Shown piece after piece: positions 24,716 through 35,829 of a stretch of 64,000 nt of DNA. The stretch lies in contig CM051028.1 in assembly GCA_027627225.1 (NCBI GenBank), positions 19,778,201-19,842,200 on the forward strand. The letters are read 5' to 3'. Source of the DNA: Congeria kusceri. Its lineage: Eukaryota; Mollusca; Bivalvia; Myida; Dreissenidae. Both the position numbers and the translations under genes were made by a program. The first letter of the stretch is position 1; each line of letters opens with the position of its first letter. The notes beneath the pieces are model-generated. The model was not told the DNA's origin. It did no database searches and was given only the letters and a program-made list of their open reading frames with translations.

Positions 24716-24987
24716 CTTAATACAGTATATATATTTAGGTAATAAAATTTACAGCTTTTACAAATTGCATATGTTACGTCATCTTCCTATGTCAGGGTAA
24801 ATACGATTGATGAAGGTCAATGTTTTATCGCCAGGCCTTTACCGCTGGTGTAACTCATTTACACCCAAAACAAGAAAAAATGTACCGTGTTTAAGATACG
24901 TTTAATAAATTTTAAATATACAATTTTATTCTAATAAATGAACCTCGTAACTTATCTTAAGGTTAATGGTTGAATGATAAAGGGACG
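24716..24987. other. Intergenic, no gene recognised
   Basis: A+T-rich spacer between the SINE and the LINE tail. Confidence 0.45.
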
Positions 24988-25830
24988 TTTTCGTTCGTTC
25001 GTTCGTTCGTTTATTGGCAAAAACGGCAAAAGCATTGCCTTGGGCCATTTGCAATTTACATAAACATTATGGCCAATACACACAAGGATACATATATAAA
25101 TACAATGTTATGTAATACAATACAATACAGAGCATATCAAAATATAGTTAAGAGAGCAATTCATGACGTAAAAGCATTGCATTATAACTGTACTTAGCAA
25201 TATATCTAATGTTTCGTGTCGACTTAGATGACATGAAATAAATAAACATATTTATAGAAGGCCATGAAGTATTACCTAGAAATCGTTTTCTTGTGTTTGT
25301 AAAAACATTACAGCAAAATAAAAAATGGTATTCGGATTCAACAACGTTTGTTGAACACAATCTACACACACTATTATTCCCTTCTGTATTTGTATATCTG
25401 CCAGTTTCAATTTGTAAGTTATGTGAGCTCAGACGTAATGGTGTTAGAGATATTCTAGATTTATCATGCGATACATAATCTAAATAGTGTTCGTATTCAA
25501 ATTCACATTTAAATTTGCAATAATATAATAATTTAGGCATATTAGAAATGGATTCTAACGATGTTTGTTGAAATTGGTCATGAATTCGTTGTCTAAGAAT
25601 AGCAAGAGTATTGATGTTAACATTAAGATTTACAAATACGTCACCATGTCCAAGAATTTCAAGATAAGATTTACTTGCTTTAAACAAGCAAAATGTATTT
25701 AAGTTTCGTTGGGTAGCAAACGTACTATACATAATAGAGTCTTGATTATTCATTAATTTTATGTAATATTTCAGAGATCTTTCCTTACACAATACCGATA
25801 ACGGATATCTGCCAGTTTCTCATAAGTTTT
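24988..25830 (-). mobile_element. 5'-truncated LINE 3' end, minus strand
   Basis: The minus strand carries the last 230 or so codons of a LINE ORF2, then a 3' UTR that ends at about 24988 with aataaacg followed by a (gaac)n run of about five units. The 5' edge falls inside coding sequence near 25830 (the ETGRYPLS block). This is the usual result of incomplete target-primed reverse transcription. Confidence 0.92.
25148..25792 (-). pseudogene. LINE ORF2 C-terminal fragment (214 codons)
   Basis: The longest uninterrupted LINE frame in the window. It opens with the GRYPLSVLCKERSLKYY region (the frame runs upstream to about 25825). Further on are LRLSSHNLQIETGRY and a zinc-like motif CRLC...VVESEYHFLFCC, and it closes with the SIRN-like tail YSYNAMLLRHELLS. 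No RT or endonuclease is present. The frame is free of stops, so this insertion is relatively young compared with the LINEs at 4955 and 17711. There is no methionine start belonging to this protein and it is not a gene on its own. Confidence 0.92.
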
Positions 25831-26760
25831 TCAATCCTAATTATTGCATGTTATAAAAAAATACACAGAAGAAGGAAATTAAGCATGTAAGCGCAATTAA
25901 ACGACAAGTTACTGCTTCCGTATGCCACATGACAGCTATGTATAAAATAATCTTAAATACGTTTCTTAAACAAGCTTCCTTTTAATTTTGCAATAACTGT
26001 GTTATTAAGAATCCATGTAGTTGTTTCTATTTTAAATCACAAGTATCTGTGAAGTGAAACAACTACAGAGTTGTACAAAGTACTATTTGCAATTGACGCC
26101 TGAACAGAAAATAGACAAGGATATCAGAGAAATGGATGCTTATCAATGCGCTTTGCCAAGTACTGGGTATGCAGTGAAAACGACAGAGATATTAAAATAA
26201 CTATAAAACACTCGAACTCCAGGTACAAATATGTTGCCAAAACTGCATTTGAGCATGAAACAAACATATCATACAAACAAGTATCACTGAATTTCACACA
26301 GCATATGATGAGAGAAACCATCGTCTGAACCCACGTTCGCTAAACGACCGTGGGCGATTAGGCTAACACAATTGCGTACTCATGAATGAATAATGAGACA
26401 TCTTATTGGTTCCGTGTCCAAGTCTGCAAGAAAAATTCAATCAATCGAAACGACGCGTTACATGTATTAAAACAGTCGCATGTAGGCGGCGTTCGCTTTT
26501 ATCATATTTACCGTTATTCTGCACGTGGTCGGTTTTTGAGCGGTGTAAACTCAATGACTTAGTTACCAGTCTACTGATAATTGTTTTCCAGACTTCATGC
26601 AAGGAGAATACAACGTAACTTAACATTTCATTGTAATTTCATATGTCAGCAGGTGGCTCATCAATATTAATGAAAACGAACTTTTGATAGCCAATTCTCC
26701 CACGGTATATAATATAGTGGTAACGGAGTATATACAGTGGCTTTCGACAATGGAGAGAAA
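25831..26760. other. Intergenic, no gene recognised
   Basis: Several overlapping short frames on both strands (26124-26618) have no recognisable content. Confidence 0.5.
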
Positions 26761-26762
26761 CA

Positions 26763-27105
26763 GACTGGACAAGAATTGTGCACTATACTCTAATTTTAGC
26801 AATTTTTAAAGGCCAATAACTCCAAAAGTCTTTGAAGCGGAACGTCCTGCTACTATGCAAACCCCGTTTCGCTTACGAAGCTTCCGATAAATTGTCATTG
26901 AATTCTGGCCAGTAGTTGCGGAGACACAGTCCAGACACGCATTGCGCACTATATATTAATTTCAGCAATCTTCAACGTAAAAAAAAACAACATTGAAGCG
27001 GAACGTCCTGGTTCAGTGCACATCTCTTGGTTATGAAGCTTCCCATAAAGTTTCATTGAATTCTGGCTAGTAGAAATAGACGGACAAAAATTGGGCACTA
27101 TTTAA
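26763..27105. repeat. About 161-bp tandem repeat, two and a half units
   Basis: gaagcggaacgtcctg occurs at 26834 and 26995. Each is followed by aagcttcc.ataaa, then cattgaattctggc.agtag and a gcactat closing word. A partial unit precedes at 26763 (ggacaagaattgtgcactat). The units are clearly diverged. The composition resembles interspersed repeats at 46345-46740, but no identity is claimed. Confidence 0.8.
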
Positions 27106-27256
27106 GAATTGAATATTATTTTTCTGCATTTCATCTGTATACGAACTGTCGGGAAAATTGCGCCTAATTTGCATAAACACCGATGAAATGAAGAAAAATA
27201 TTATTATTATTATAATTACAACCAAAAGTGGATATAAACTTTTCTTTTAACTGTCT

Positions 27257-27345
27257 AAGGGCCGCAACTGACGTGTAGCCTTTGGCGTAGGAATCCCCGT
27301 TTTAGTTTCGGTTTCATTTTCATCGAACGCCATTTCTTGTCCCTT
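27257..27345 (-). CDS. Possible short coding exon
   Basis: A 28-codon minus-strand frame starts at an ATG in good context (gacaagaaATGGCG; A at -3, G at +4), with an in-frame stop shortly upstream. It reads MAFDENETETKTG and then IPTPKATRQLRP, acidic and then basic, in sequence richer in G+C than the flanks. A possible splice donor (gtcagt) falls after KAT. It is not recognised as any family, no second exon was identified, and the frame length is within chance, so this is only a candidate first exon. Confidence 0.2.
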
Positions 27346-28255
27346 GTAATTTTAAATCGCTGTGGATCATTGAGAAGTTGACTTTCTGGTAAAAACTATT
27401 CAAGTTTTTCAATATGCGTTAACAATTTCATGAACACCGGAAACCTATACACCAGGCATTTAGATTCCGAACGATGGTGTATACATCGTAAACGTTCGCA
27501 CAATACAATGACGTTATTCGCAAATAGAGAATGAAAAAGTAGTACGGTCAATAATAGTACAGAGGCAATTTGCATACGCAGCCGGTTCATCAGGGTATGA
27601 ATGACAGGTCGCGTAGGCGGATTATCCAATCCGAATGCAGCGTTTACGTGAAATGCAAAAAAAATGCAATTATATCGTAGTTTTAGAAATCTTCAACAAA
27701 TGCATCCAACACCATGGACATTATGTTGAGATTCAATAAGAGTACGACGTAAACTCGGGATTTGTATTAGCGTTGTGCGGACCTCATCGATGCGTTATTA
27801 TGTTAAAAAAAAAATCAAACCTAGGTAGATGCACACACATATCTTGACAGGATTTGTAAGATGCATTGCTGTAAGTTAAACAAACATGATTTAAAATATT
27901 CTTGTTTAATTTTATTAGCTAGATCTCAATTTTTCGCTATTTAAGGAGAACCATGTTTAAGTGTATTCGAGAAAAGAACATAAGAAACACTAACTATACT
28001 AGGTGACATGTAAAAGTAAAAACGGATCAGGTTTCAATGTGTATATATTTTGATTAACATCATGGCACTGTTAAACGAAAGGAAGTTTTTGCATCACCAA
28101 GTTTATTGTCACTTGATTAATGTATGCGCGGACATGTTTCTTAATTTCCAACATCCAGAACGTATAGGACTGTAGGCTTTTGCAAATCACCGGTAGCAAT
28201 ACTGAAATTTCATTCGGCTTTTTAAAAATGTACCCGTTTTCAACAATGAGTTACC
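27346..28255. other. Intergenic, no gene recognised
   Basis: The minus-strand frame 27396-27629 has no recognisable domain. The rest is A+T-rich. Confidence 0.45.
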
Positions 28256-28259
28256 TCAC

Positions 28260-29125
28260 ATAATAATACTTATTAATTACCGTAAGTACCGTAAATAATA
28301 GGTATGCATAAACGCTTACAGAGAACGGCGCTTGAAATCTCTGCAATCGACAAGAATTATTAAAGTCATATGGTTGTTCAAATATCAAATAACAAAAAGA
28401 ACACGAATGGAAAGCGGATTCAACCAAGCATATGTGAACGAATGTAATATACATACATAAACTTGTATTCAACTAAGTTATGATGAAAGGCTGAAACGTG
28501 TATCCACATAAGTTATTCAGTATCTTTTGATCAACCTGACTATGATTTGCTATACATAGAACATAATAAAATAATACATATTAGTTTATTGATAATATTA
28601 CTCTGGCCAATAAAGATATGGAACAAAGTGTATGCTGCAATTTTAAATTGATGAGACCATTGTTCCCGATATTCCGTTACTATCGTTTTTTGCAAACGAT
28701 CAAATTAACATTGCAATGCAATCACTTCATTGTTATAAGCATATATTTATATCGGCGATCGTACATTATTACGCACGGCATACAAAATAATATCATTCAG
28801 AATTATATAATCAAATACGCTTCGTACAGAATGTAACAGATTGTAAATGTAGGACATATAATGATACCCATGAGCCGAATTTATGTCTAAAATGGTTACC
28901 TACGAGATTTAATAAACCTGATTAACATCGTAAAGTTGTTTTCAATGCAATGCAGATGCAACAAGAGCAGTTCCATTACAAAGTTCAGTCAACTCAGTGG
29001 GGTTTCGAGACTGAAGTAGTGAATAGTCGTGATGGAGCACGGAAGGCACATTAATATGATAAACACCGACAACCATTAATAGGCTTTTATGTAACGAAGT
29101 ACCTTCTGTAGGAACTAGGGATGGG
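28260..29125 (+). repeat. Segmental duplication, third (partial) copy
   Basis: Two blocks match the paralogous segments at 36-39 kb and 44-47 kb. The block at 28301-28345 has aaacgcttacagagaacggcgctt, against aagcgtacacagaacggcgctt near 37105. The block at 28950-29125 has gatgcaacaagagcagttcc, then attacaaagttcagtc, tttcgagact, aataaacaccgac and attaataggc, matching 38785-38965. Between them similarity is weak. Confidence 0.55.
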
Positions 29126-29126
29126 A

Positions 29127-29210
29127 CCGAATACTGAAATCAATATTCGAATATTCGTTTTAGGTATTCGAATATATTCGAATATTCGTTTTGTAAATAC
29201 TACTATATAC
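29127..29210. repeat. attcgaat-rich palindromic interspersed repeat
   Basis: The segment gggatgggaccgaatactga is followed by repeated self-complementary words (atattcgaatattcg, tattcgaatatattcg). It can form several hairpins. No TIR pair or target duplication was identified. Confidence 0.6.
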
Positions 29211-29487
29211 GGCACTCTGTCCGAATATTTACCTATCCGTAATATGTATACTACATGTACGTAGTTGTTTTACCTTGTTTCAGTGGTAAATGAGCGATAT
29301 AACTTAGTGAGTGTTAGGCAATATAAAGAAATCGAAGATATTGTTAAATGTATTGTTAATTAATTTGTTAATCGTTCCGTACACAAATTTCTCATTACAT
29401 ATATTACACGTTGCCTTGGTTTTGTCTAATGACCGCGTAAAGTACTTCCAAGCACATGATGGTGGCATTGTTTATTAATCAAGACTC

Positions 29488-29580
29488 TTGTAGAACAGAA
29501 CAAGACTTTTATTTTCACCCAAGTATATAACATATACAATTAGGGCAATATAACAAAGCAAAATCGTTAGTAAATTAGTA
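29488..29580 (-). repeat. LINE 3' tail, minus strand
   Basis: Read on the minus strand, this ends acttgggtgaaaataaaag followed by tcttgttctgttctac: an AATAAA-type signal followed by a short ttctg-type repeat, as at 17711. It may be the 3' end of the LINE whose coding part ends at 30985, with a long 3' UTR between, or a separate tail-only insertion. Confidence 0.5.
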
Positions 29581-29661
29581 ACTTCCGATAATTTTTACAT
29601 TAACACAATTGTATAGATGGTATACGTGGGGTATTTAAATAATAAGATACATAGCCGGAAC

Positions 29662-29666
29662 ATATG

Positions 29667-29703
<37 letters not shown>

Positions 29704-29745
29704 TGATAATAATAATAATAATAATAATAATAGCAATAATATGAG
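29662..29745. repeat. (AAT)n microsatellite
   Basis: About 80 bp of ataataat interrupted by one tgatga. The isoleucine-run frame on the minus strand is an artefact of it. Confidence 0.97.
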
Positions 29746-29749
29746 ATCT

Positions 29750-30984
29750 ATAATCAAAATCAAAATACCAAAATCTTAATGAAATTATCAAAATCACAAT
29801 CATTATCGTATCATATCATATTCAAAATAATCATACTAATCATAATAATCATAATAATGATAATCGTCAAAGTTATCATAATCATCGTAATCTTGGCATT
29901 TAAGAAACAAATAATAGTACAGTTCTATAAGAGCATTTTAATACTAGCACTGGTAAAAATAATTAGTGGTTTGTGATCATAGTTGTGCGGTGATGTATTT
30001 TCTTTTGCACACGGCGTTTCGGATTGAGAAATTGAAACGACTACGCGTTTTAAAAGGTTTATATTTTGCGTCAGAAATTTAATTCATTATCAATACTGCA
30101 AAGACATTTTGTTGCGAAAGACTGTTTGCGTTAGCGTTTATGGTGTTGGAGCTTTGTAACGGTTTCAATCAACAACAGTTATTTTTGTCGTGATTTACGC
30201 TTGAGTGCACCTGCACGCGAGGTCGATGTTGACCACAAAGGCAAGATGTGAGGTAATTACTCTAATCAGCTTTGCATTGCAGGATTACAATGGAGAATGC
30301 CGTTATCTGAGGGGTTAACATTAAATGACTGATGGGGCAAGAGCAAATTATAATTTGTGTGCTGGATAAGTTTAAATGAAAGTAACAAAAGTATAATTAT
30401 TAATGTATGTACTAGTACTGCTAGATTAATTAGGATAAAGTAACAAGATTGTAGGTAAAATATAGGTATCAGTTGTGCTCATTTAGTGTGCAACAATTGT
30501 TTCCATTGCGTTAATTGAAATATTTATATCAATATAGCAGGCACAAATATTTAAAATGTTAACATGTGTACTTGAGTGGTACCATTTTGTACTACTCTTA
30601 TATAATGCTGCAATTATTTCGGTTATATGAGTATACATATATAGCAATCTTAGGTTAATATTGACATATAATTATGCAGTTAACATTTGGTACAAATACA
30701 GAATGAAGCTATTATTTACATTGCACAGTTTATATTTACATGCATATATTTCTAATTAAAGTAAATAATGTGATTAGTATATACATGCAAAAATATATAC
30801 ATTTGTGACCAGACAAATATTTTGATATATTGATTACACAAGCGTAAACGGTCACGTATATTGAGATGATATGTAAATATGTTATGCTGTTAAAAATAAA
30901 AATATATTGAAATAAAGACAGTATTGTTACAAACTATAATATTAGAGTTGGTGTATAGCTGGTGGCATTGGTAAATACAGGCAG
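29750..30984. other. No gene; possibly LINE 3' UTR
   Basis: A+T-rich sequence between the LINE tail at 29488 and the LINE ORF2 stop at 30985. It has no coding signal. Confidence 0.4.
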
Positions 30985-31773
30985 TTAAGTAGATAACTTG
31001 CTATCGCTTAACTTACTGAATATGAAGCGAATAAATTTGCTTGTATTCTGTAATAGTTGTAAGGAATTAGATGTTAGGATTGTAATAAGAGTAGCATCAT
31101 AAAGATCATGTCCTAAGAATTGTTCTCTGTCAGATTTAAAGAAATCGCAGTTTAGTAGATAGCGATGTTCGGAGCCAACTTGACCAGAGTTAGAAAGTCT
31201 GCATATTCTTTCCTCAAATGGGGTTCCATCGTATCGACCGGTTTCAACTGGGAACCAGTGATATGCAGTTCTAAATTTAAAGAGGTATGTATATTCAGTT
31301 TTTGTAAGTTTTATAAAGTAGTCTTCAAAAGATGGAGTTTGTTTGAAACTGGTATATATTTGTCCCTTATGTGTTTGCTGTAGTTGAGTGTGCCATTGGG
31401 TTTTGAATTGGGTTAATAATTTGGCTTTGACTAAGCGGTAAATATTATTTGGGGTTGTTAGGAATTGGTTATCCCATAAGTTACTTAAGTTTACTGAGGT
31501 GAGGATTTCTTTAATTTTATTGGCCCATTTAACATTTGAGTTTGGCAAGTTCATCATGTATTTATAGATTTGGATAGATAATTTCTGATCTTTGCCTATT
31601 AAAATTCTATTCCAAAATGAGATCATGCGACTTTTGATGTTAATTGCTGTAGGGTATCTGCCCAGTTCACCATATAAAAAAGCCATTGGGGTTGATTTCC
31701 GAGCATTCGTAATTTTTCTAAGAAAGTTATTATGGACTTTCTCCAAGATATCTACATTTTCAAAACCAAACAT
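30985..31773 (-). pseudogene. LINE ORF2 C-terminal region
   Basis: It begins eight codons after the TGA at 31798-31800, in the same frame. The sequence MFGFENVDILEKVHNNFL, then STPMAFLYGELGRYP, leads to FRTAYHWFPVETGRY and a zinc-like cluster in which the usual CRLC is CRLS (one Cys lost), followed by GSEHRYLLNC. The partial loss of the CxxC motif is another sign of decay. The same block order is found in the LINEs at 4955, 17711 and 24988. Confidence 0.92.
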
Positions 31774-31797
31774 TTCTGAGCCAAAGATTAAAATTGG

Positions 31798-33310
31798 TCA
31801 AACAGTGTGGTCGAAAAGTTTAAGAATTAAATCAATAGGTAGCTCTGCATTATTTGCTCTAGTATATGGAAGGTGCATTGCTTTTGTTGCTTGCTCGGCT
31901 AAGTGTTTCCGTGCATTGAGGAAAGAACCATTGCTGGAAAGGGTAATGCCTAGGTAGTGGTAACGGTCAGTAAATTTTACAGGGTTGTCTTCTAATGTGA
32001 AATGAAAGTTTTGTAGTTGTCTTGCACCAAATATTACAATTTTTGTTTTGCTAAGGTTTATTTTTAAATGCCAGTTATCACAGTATTTATGGAAGATATT
32101 TAAACTATTTTGGAAGTCTATTTTTGAATCAGATAAAATCACAGTGTCATCAGCATAAAGTAGAATAAGTAGTTTTAGCCAAAGAGACCAATCCAGGGGA
32201 TTTGCTAGTTCTATGCCAGTTGAGCCATTGAGGTGCATATGTGTTTGAAGGTCATTTAAGAAGATGGAAAAAATAATTGGAGATAGATTTTTGCCTTGTC
32301 TTACGCCAATTTCTGATACGAAGGGTTCTGAAATATTGCCGTTAATAGAGATACTAGATTTGATATTGTTGTACATGTTTTGAATTAAATGTAGAAACTT
32401 GCCATTTATATTTTGTTTAATAAGTTTGTGCCATAGGCCAATTCGCCAAACCTTATCGAATGCTTGTGAAAAATCAATGAAGGCGCAGAATAGTTTTTGT
32501 TTTCTTTTTTTCAGTATTTCGATCAATGAATGTAATGTAAAAATATGGTCAGAGCAAGGTTCCTTTCCTAAAGCCAGCTTGATTTTCATCTAAAATATTA
32601 TTTTCATTAAGGAATTTGTTTAATCTTTCATTGAGTATGGAAGTAAAAAGTTTACCTAGACAACTGAGGATAGTAATTGGTCGGTAGTTATTAGGATTTT
32701 TAGGGTCACCTTTGTTTTTAAATATAGGTATGATTATTCCATTGAGCCAGCTTTGTGGAATGAACACTGTTTCCAGTACACAGTTATATAGTTTACGGTA
32801 AACAGGCATAAGTAGATGTTTAGTGGACTGGATATACTCATTTAAAATATTGTCAAATGGGCTAGGTGTTTTGGAATTTTTAAGCTTTGTGATACATTTT
32901 TCTATTTCTTTTTCAGTAATTGGGGTATTAAGCCTGTTGCTTGTGTCATTTTGTAGATGGGAGTTCGTGTCATTGAAGCGATTGTCATTGATTGTTCTGG
33001 TATTAATTTCTTTGAAGTGATCATGAAATGCATCTAATGTTGGTCTAGTTTTAACTTTAGTTTTTGGTTTAAGTTAATTTATAAAGGACCAGTACTGTTT
33101 AGGATTTGTGTCGGACATGGAACGAAGTTTATTTGACATGTTATGCTTGCTGGCATTAATGTGGTAGTTCATGGTGCGTTTATATTGCTTACTGGCATTG
33201 ATCATTCTATGTTTTTTGTCTATAGTTTTGTTTTTTGTATAGTCATTTTTGGCAGTATGATAATTTTTTCGTGCTTTAGAACATTGAGGACCAAACCATG
33301 GTTTATTGTT
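31798..33310 (-). pseudogene. LINE reverse transcriptase relic
   Basis: It copies the element RNA at the nicked target. KPWFGPQCSKARKNYH marks the linker near 33300. A TAA at 33074-33076 interrupts the frame. The RT proper includes NNYRPITILSCLGKLF (near 32700), FIDFSQAFDKVWR with the first catalytic Asp (near 32480), GVRQGKNLSPIIFSIFLNDL (near 32310) and YADD at 32146-32157. Next come LKINLSKTKIV and YHYLGITLSSNGSF of the palm and thumb. A one-base shift lies near 32565 and a TGA at 31798-31800, beyond which the same frame runs on into the C-terminal region. Confidence 0.95.
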
Positions 33311-33589
33311 TTCTGGTCTATTATGATGAAATCGTTTTTTTATTTTCAGGGTATGTGCTGGTGGAAGCTTGATTGAATACTGATTGGAGTTGATCGGTTA
33401 TGTGCTCAATTGTCTGCTGTGATTGTGGGTAAGTGTTCATTTGCAAGAGTATTTGGTCTATTATGTTACGGTTAATATTGTTAACAAATTGGTTGGACAA
33501 GTCAGGATTCCATTTTGGCTTCTGATTAATGTCAGTTACATTTTTGGTGGAAATATTGGAGCATTTTCTGTGCGGTATGTTTATGGACC

Positions 33590-34405
33590 AAGTGAGGGCA
33601 TTATGACCATCTGAGAACAGTGAATCTGTTTCAATGATATGAAAATCTGAGAGAAAGTAAAAGCAATCAGATGAAGCAATTACATAATCAATTGTAGATT
33701 TATTTCTGCAAGTTAAGATATCACAATCATTACCTGATGATAGTCTTCCATTGAGGATAAAAATGTTGTTATGTTTGCATAAATCAATAAGTCGGAATCC
33801 ATGGGTATTTGTTCGGTGGTCTTTAGAAGTACGAATAAGTGGGATAGATAACTGTTCACGGGTTTTCTATTTGTCAAGTTGGTTCTGTATATCATCATCG
33901 ATATCGAAAATGTCATTTAAATGGGGATCTGTAGTTATGTAATCTTTCATGCTTCCAACTCTGCTATTGAAATCTCCTGCAAGAAATACATATTTATGTT
34001 CATTACATTTTTGAGAGATTTCATTTTCAAAGGCCATAAACTCGTCATCGTTGAAAAATTTGGAGTTTTCGGGTGGAACATATACAGCTCCTATTATAAT
34101 ATTTTCATCAAGTTTCGCTAATGATTTGCAAATGGATATCCATAGTACATATTCAGAGTTTGATTGTAGGACTTTAACTGAGGAAGTAAGTTGGTCTTTA
34201 ACAAATATACCAATGCCACCAGATTTACGCGTATACTCTTGTTCTCTGTGTTTGGCTAAATATTCATAGTTATTTATTTTAACAATATCGTGTTCATCAG
34301 TGTGGGTTTCCGAGATTACTAATGAGTTCAATGAATTCTGGGTAATTCAGTCTTTTCTTGAGTCCACTAACGTTTAAAGTTCCTAATTTTATGTTTTTCT
34401 CTTCC
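33590..34405 (-). pseudogene. LINE AP-type endonuclease relic
   Basis: The endonuclease nicks target DNA to start reverse transcription. Visible motifs are KLGTLNVSGLKKR near 34385, ISETHTDEHD near 34310, RKSGGIGIFVK, IIIGAVYVPPENSKFF, VFLAGDFNSRVGSM (with the catalytic GDFN) near 33985, STIDYVIAS near 33680 and SDGHNALTW near 33630. An amber TAG at 33867-33869 interrupts it in frame: the same frame continues as KTREQLSIPL. A small shift lies near 34340. It follows ORF1 after about 40 bp. Confidence 0.93.
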
Positions 34406-34442
34406 AGATTAGAGAATGATTCGACCCCCCCCCCCCTCTGGC

Positions 34443-35335
34443 CTAGTGGGAATGGCTGCTGGCGTCTGGAGCCCTGTTCAAATTTGGCGTCTGTGGAGTA
34501 TTCCGGTTTTGTACAGACTCAGCAGTACGAGAGGTGTCCCGTGGACGTTGTATCCCCTGCACCGAGAACTGTGTGCTCAGGGGAGTCCTAGGAGATACCG
34601 GCGGATGTTTACGAGTGTTTGCCCTCGAAGGATGAGGGGATACGGACTGTGTTCGCCTAGATATGTGCTCAGCGTTCTGGGCTGGTGAATCAGGAGTGTT
34701 GAGCACTGTTGTGTTTCTGGGGATGACAGAGGATTAACGTTTAGGTTCCTGATGTGGGAAGGTGGTTCGGAGTGTGCCTGCTTGGATTGGAAGGCTTGTG
34801 AGTTAGCAGAGACTCTGTTGCCCTGGAGGACCGCGTTCCAGTCAGGGAATATGTCGTCGACTACCTGGCCGTCTACAACAAGTTTTGCAGGGAAGACTAT
34901 GGATATTTTGCTGCGTGGATAACTTTCGCGAAGTTTCTTGTATTTTGGCCAAATTGCTTTCCGTGCTTGAGTTATTTCCTTTGGATAGTCTCTGTTGATG
35001 CTAAAATGAGACCCTCTTAGCCGGTTTGCACGTGAGAGGACATTAACTGTGTTTTGATAGTCCAGAAAGTTCACAATAATACCTCTGGTGGCACCCTTAG
35101 AAAATCTTCCAAGACGGTGTGCTCGCTGGATATGAGGACAAGTGGTTAGCTGCAGCTGTTCAGCCAGGAACTGGGCTATGACATTGTGGCAGTTTCATCT
35201 CTCTGTTCGCTGATCCCGCCAAATATAAGATTGTTCCTTCGACTCCTTGCCTCAATGTCAATAGATTTGTATTCCAGGAGTTTGATTCGTGTGTTGTGAT
35301 CAGATAATGACCCTTCAATGGATATAATTTACGGT
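34443..35335 (-). pseudogene. LINE ORF1 relic (RNA-binding protein)
   Basis: The N-terminal part present reads DHNTRIKLLEYKSIDIEARS then RRNNLIFGGISEQRDE. It continues after a one-base shift near 35195 as NVIAQFLAEQLQL and RAHRLGRFSKGATRG. Next comes a domain (34577-35074) with NFLDYQNTVNVLSRANRLRG, DYPKEITQARKAIW and KLVVDGQVVDDIFPDW. This order matches the C-terminal domain of LINE ORF1 proteins, which bind the element RNA. After a shift near 34725 a serine- and proline-rich tail (34443-34706, SVSPHPSRANTRKHPPVSPR) precedes the stop just before the G run. The coiled-coil N-terminus is absent. Confidence 0.75.
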
Positions 35336-35345
35336 GTTGATATAA

Positions 35346-35829
35346 TGGAGAATAATTTACAAGTGACGTATATTAAGATTGACCAGATCATGCTAATTTT
35401 GTCAAAGACATTTATTGGCTGATGATGGATTCATTTTGATTGGTTTACTTAGAGAGTAATTGTAATTTACTGTAAACAAGATAACCGTATAGATGTCACT
35501 TAAAGACAATAAACAACAATGTACGCCTTGTGCAAACTGTGAAACCGTTATCACAACATGGCCCAGTTTTGTTCTTTGTGGATACAATGCGTCATATTCG
35601 CGCCTCCTATAAACCATTAATTCGCGGCCCTTGTAAAGACGTGGCCTTCCTGCCAATTATCAATTGTCAATTATCAATTGTCGTTAAGTGCAAGTTCATG
35701 TTTTGTTGCTTATTGTATTTATTCATTGATTATTCACTTAAGGAGATAGTATAGCAAACGTTGTATTAGGTGTAATTGTAAATTAGAAAACAAGCAAATA
35801 ATAATCATTTGAAGAATACGATAAAACGG
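35346..35829. other. Spacer with a 14-bp direct repeat, no gene
   Basis: The word caattatcaattgt is repeated head to tail at about 35654-35682. The minus-strand frame 35402-35656 (MAGRPRLYKGREL...) is not recognised. It could be part of an interspersed repeat or the lost LINE 5' region, but there is no support for either. Confidence 0.4.

Larger units (their letters stand above)
30985..35335 (-). mobile_element. Nearly full-length LINE with ORF1, endonuclease and RT, minus strand
   Basis: Reading downwards on the minus strand, the order is: ORF1 C-terminal half (about 35335-34443); AP-type endonuclease (about 34405-33590); linker with a KPWFGPQC motif (about 33300); RT (about 32960-31800); then the C-terminal region with YGELGRYP and a zinc-like motif (31773-30985). 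This is the best-preserved LINE here, but it is inactive. Stops lie at 33867-33869, 33074-33076 and 31798-31800. Frameshifts lie near 35195, 34725, 34340, 33310 and 32565. The 5' end is lost inside ORF1. A 12-base G run (minus strand) lies at 34425-34436, between ORF1 and ORF2. The clade (CR1, L2, Jockey or I-like) is not resolved by eye. Confidence 0.93.

Noticed and set aside
29600..29803. Poly-isoleucine membrane protein frame
   Set aside because: Translation of the (AAT)n microsatellite.
33867..33869. Recoded (read-through) stop in the LINE endonuclease
   Set aside because: The frame continues beyond it, but two other stops and several frameshifts in the same element make ordinary decay the simpler explanation.
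31165..34269. Plus-strand frames of 60-120 codons between 31 and 34.7 kb
   Set aside because: Antisense shadows of the minus-strand LINE.
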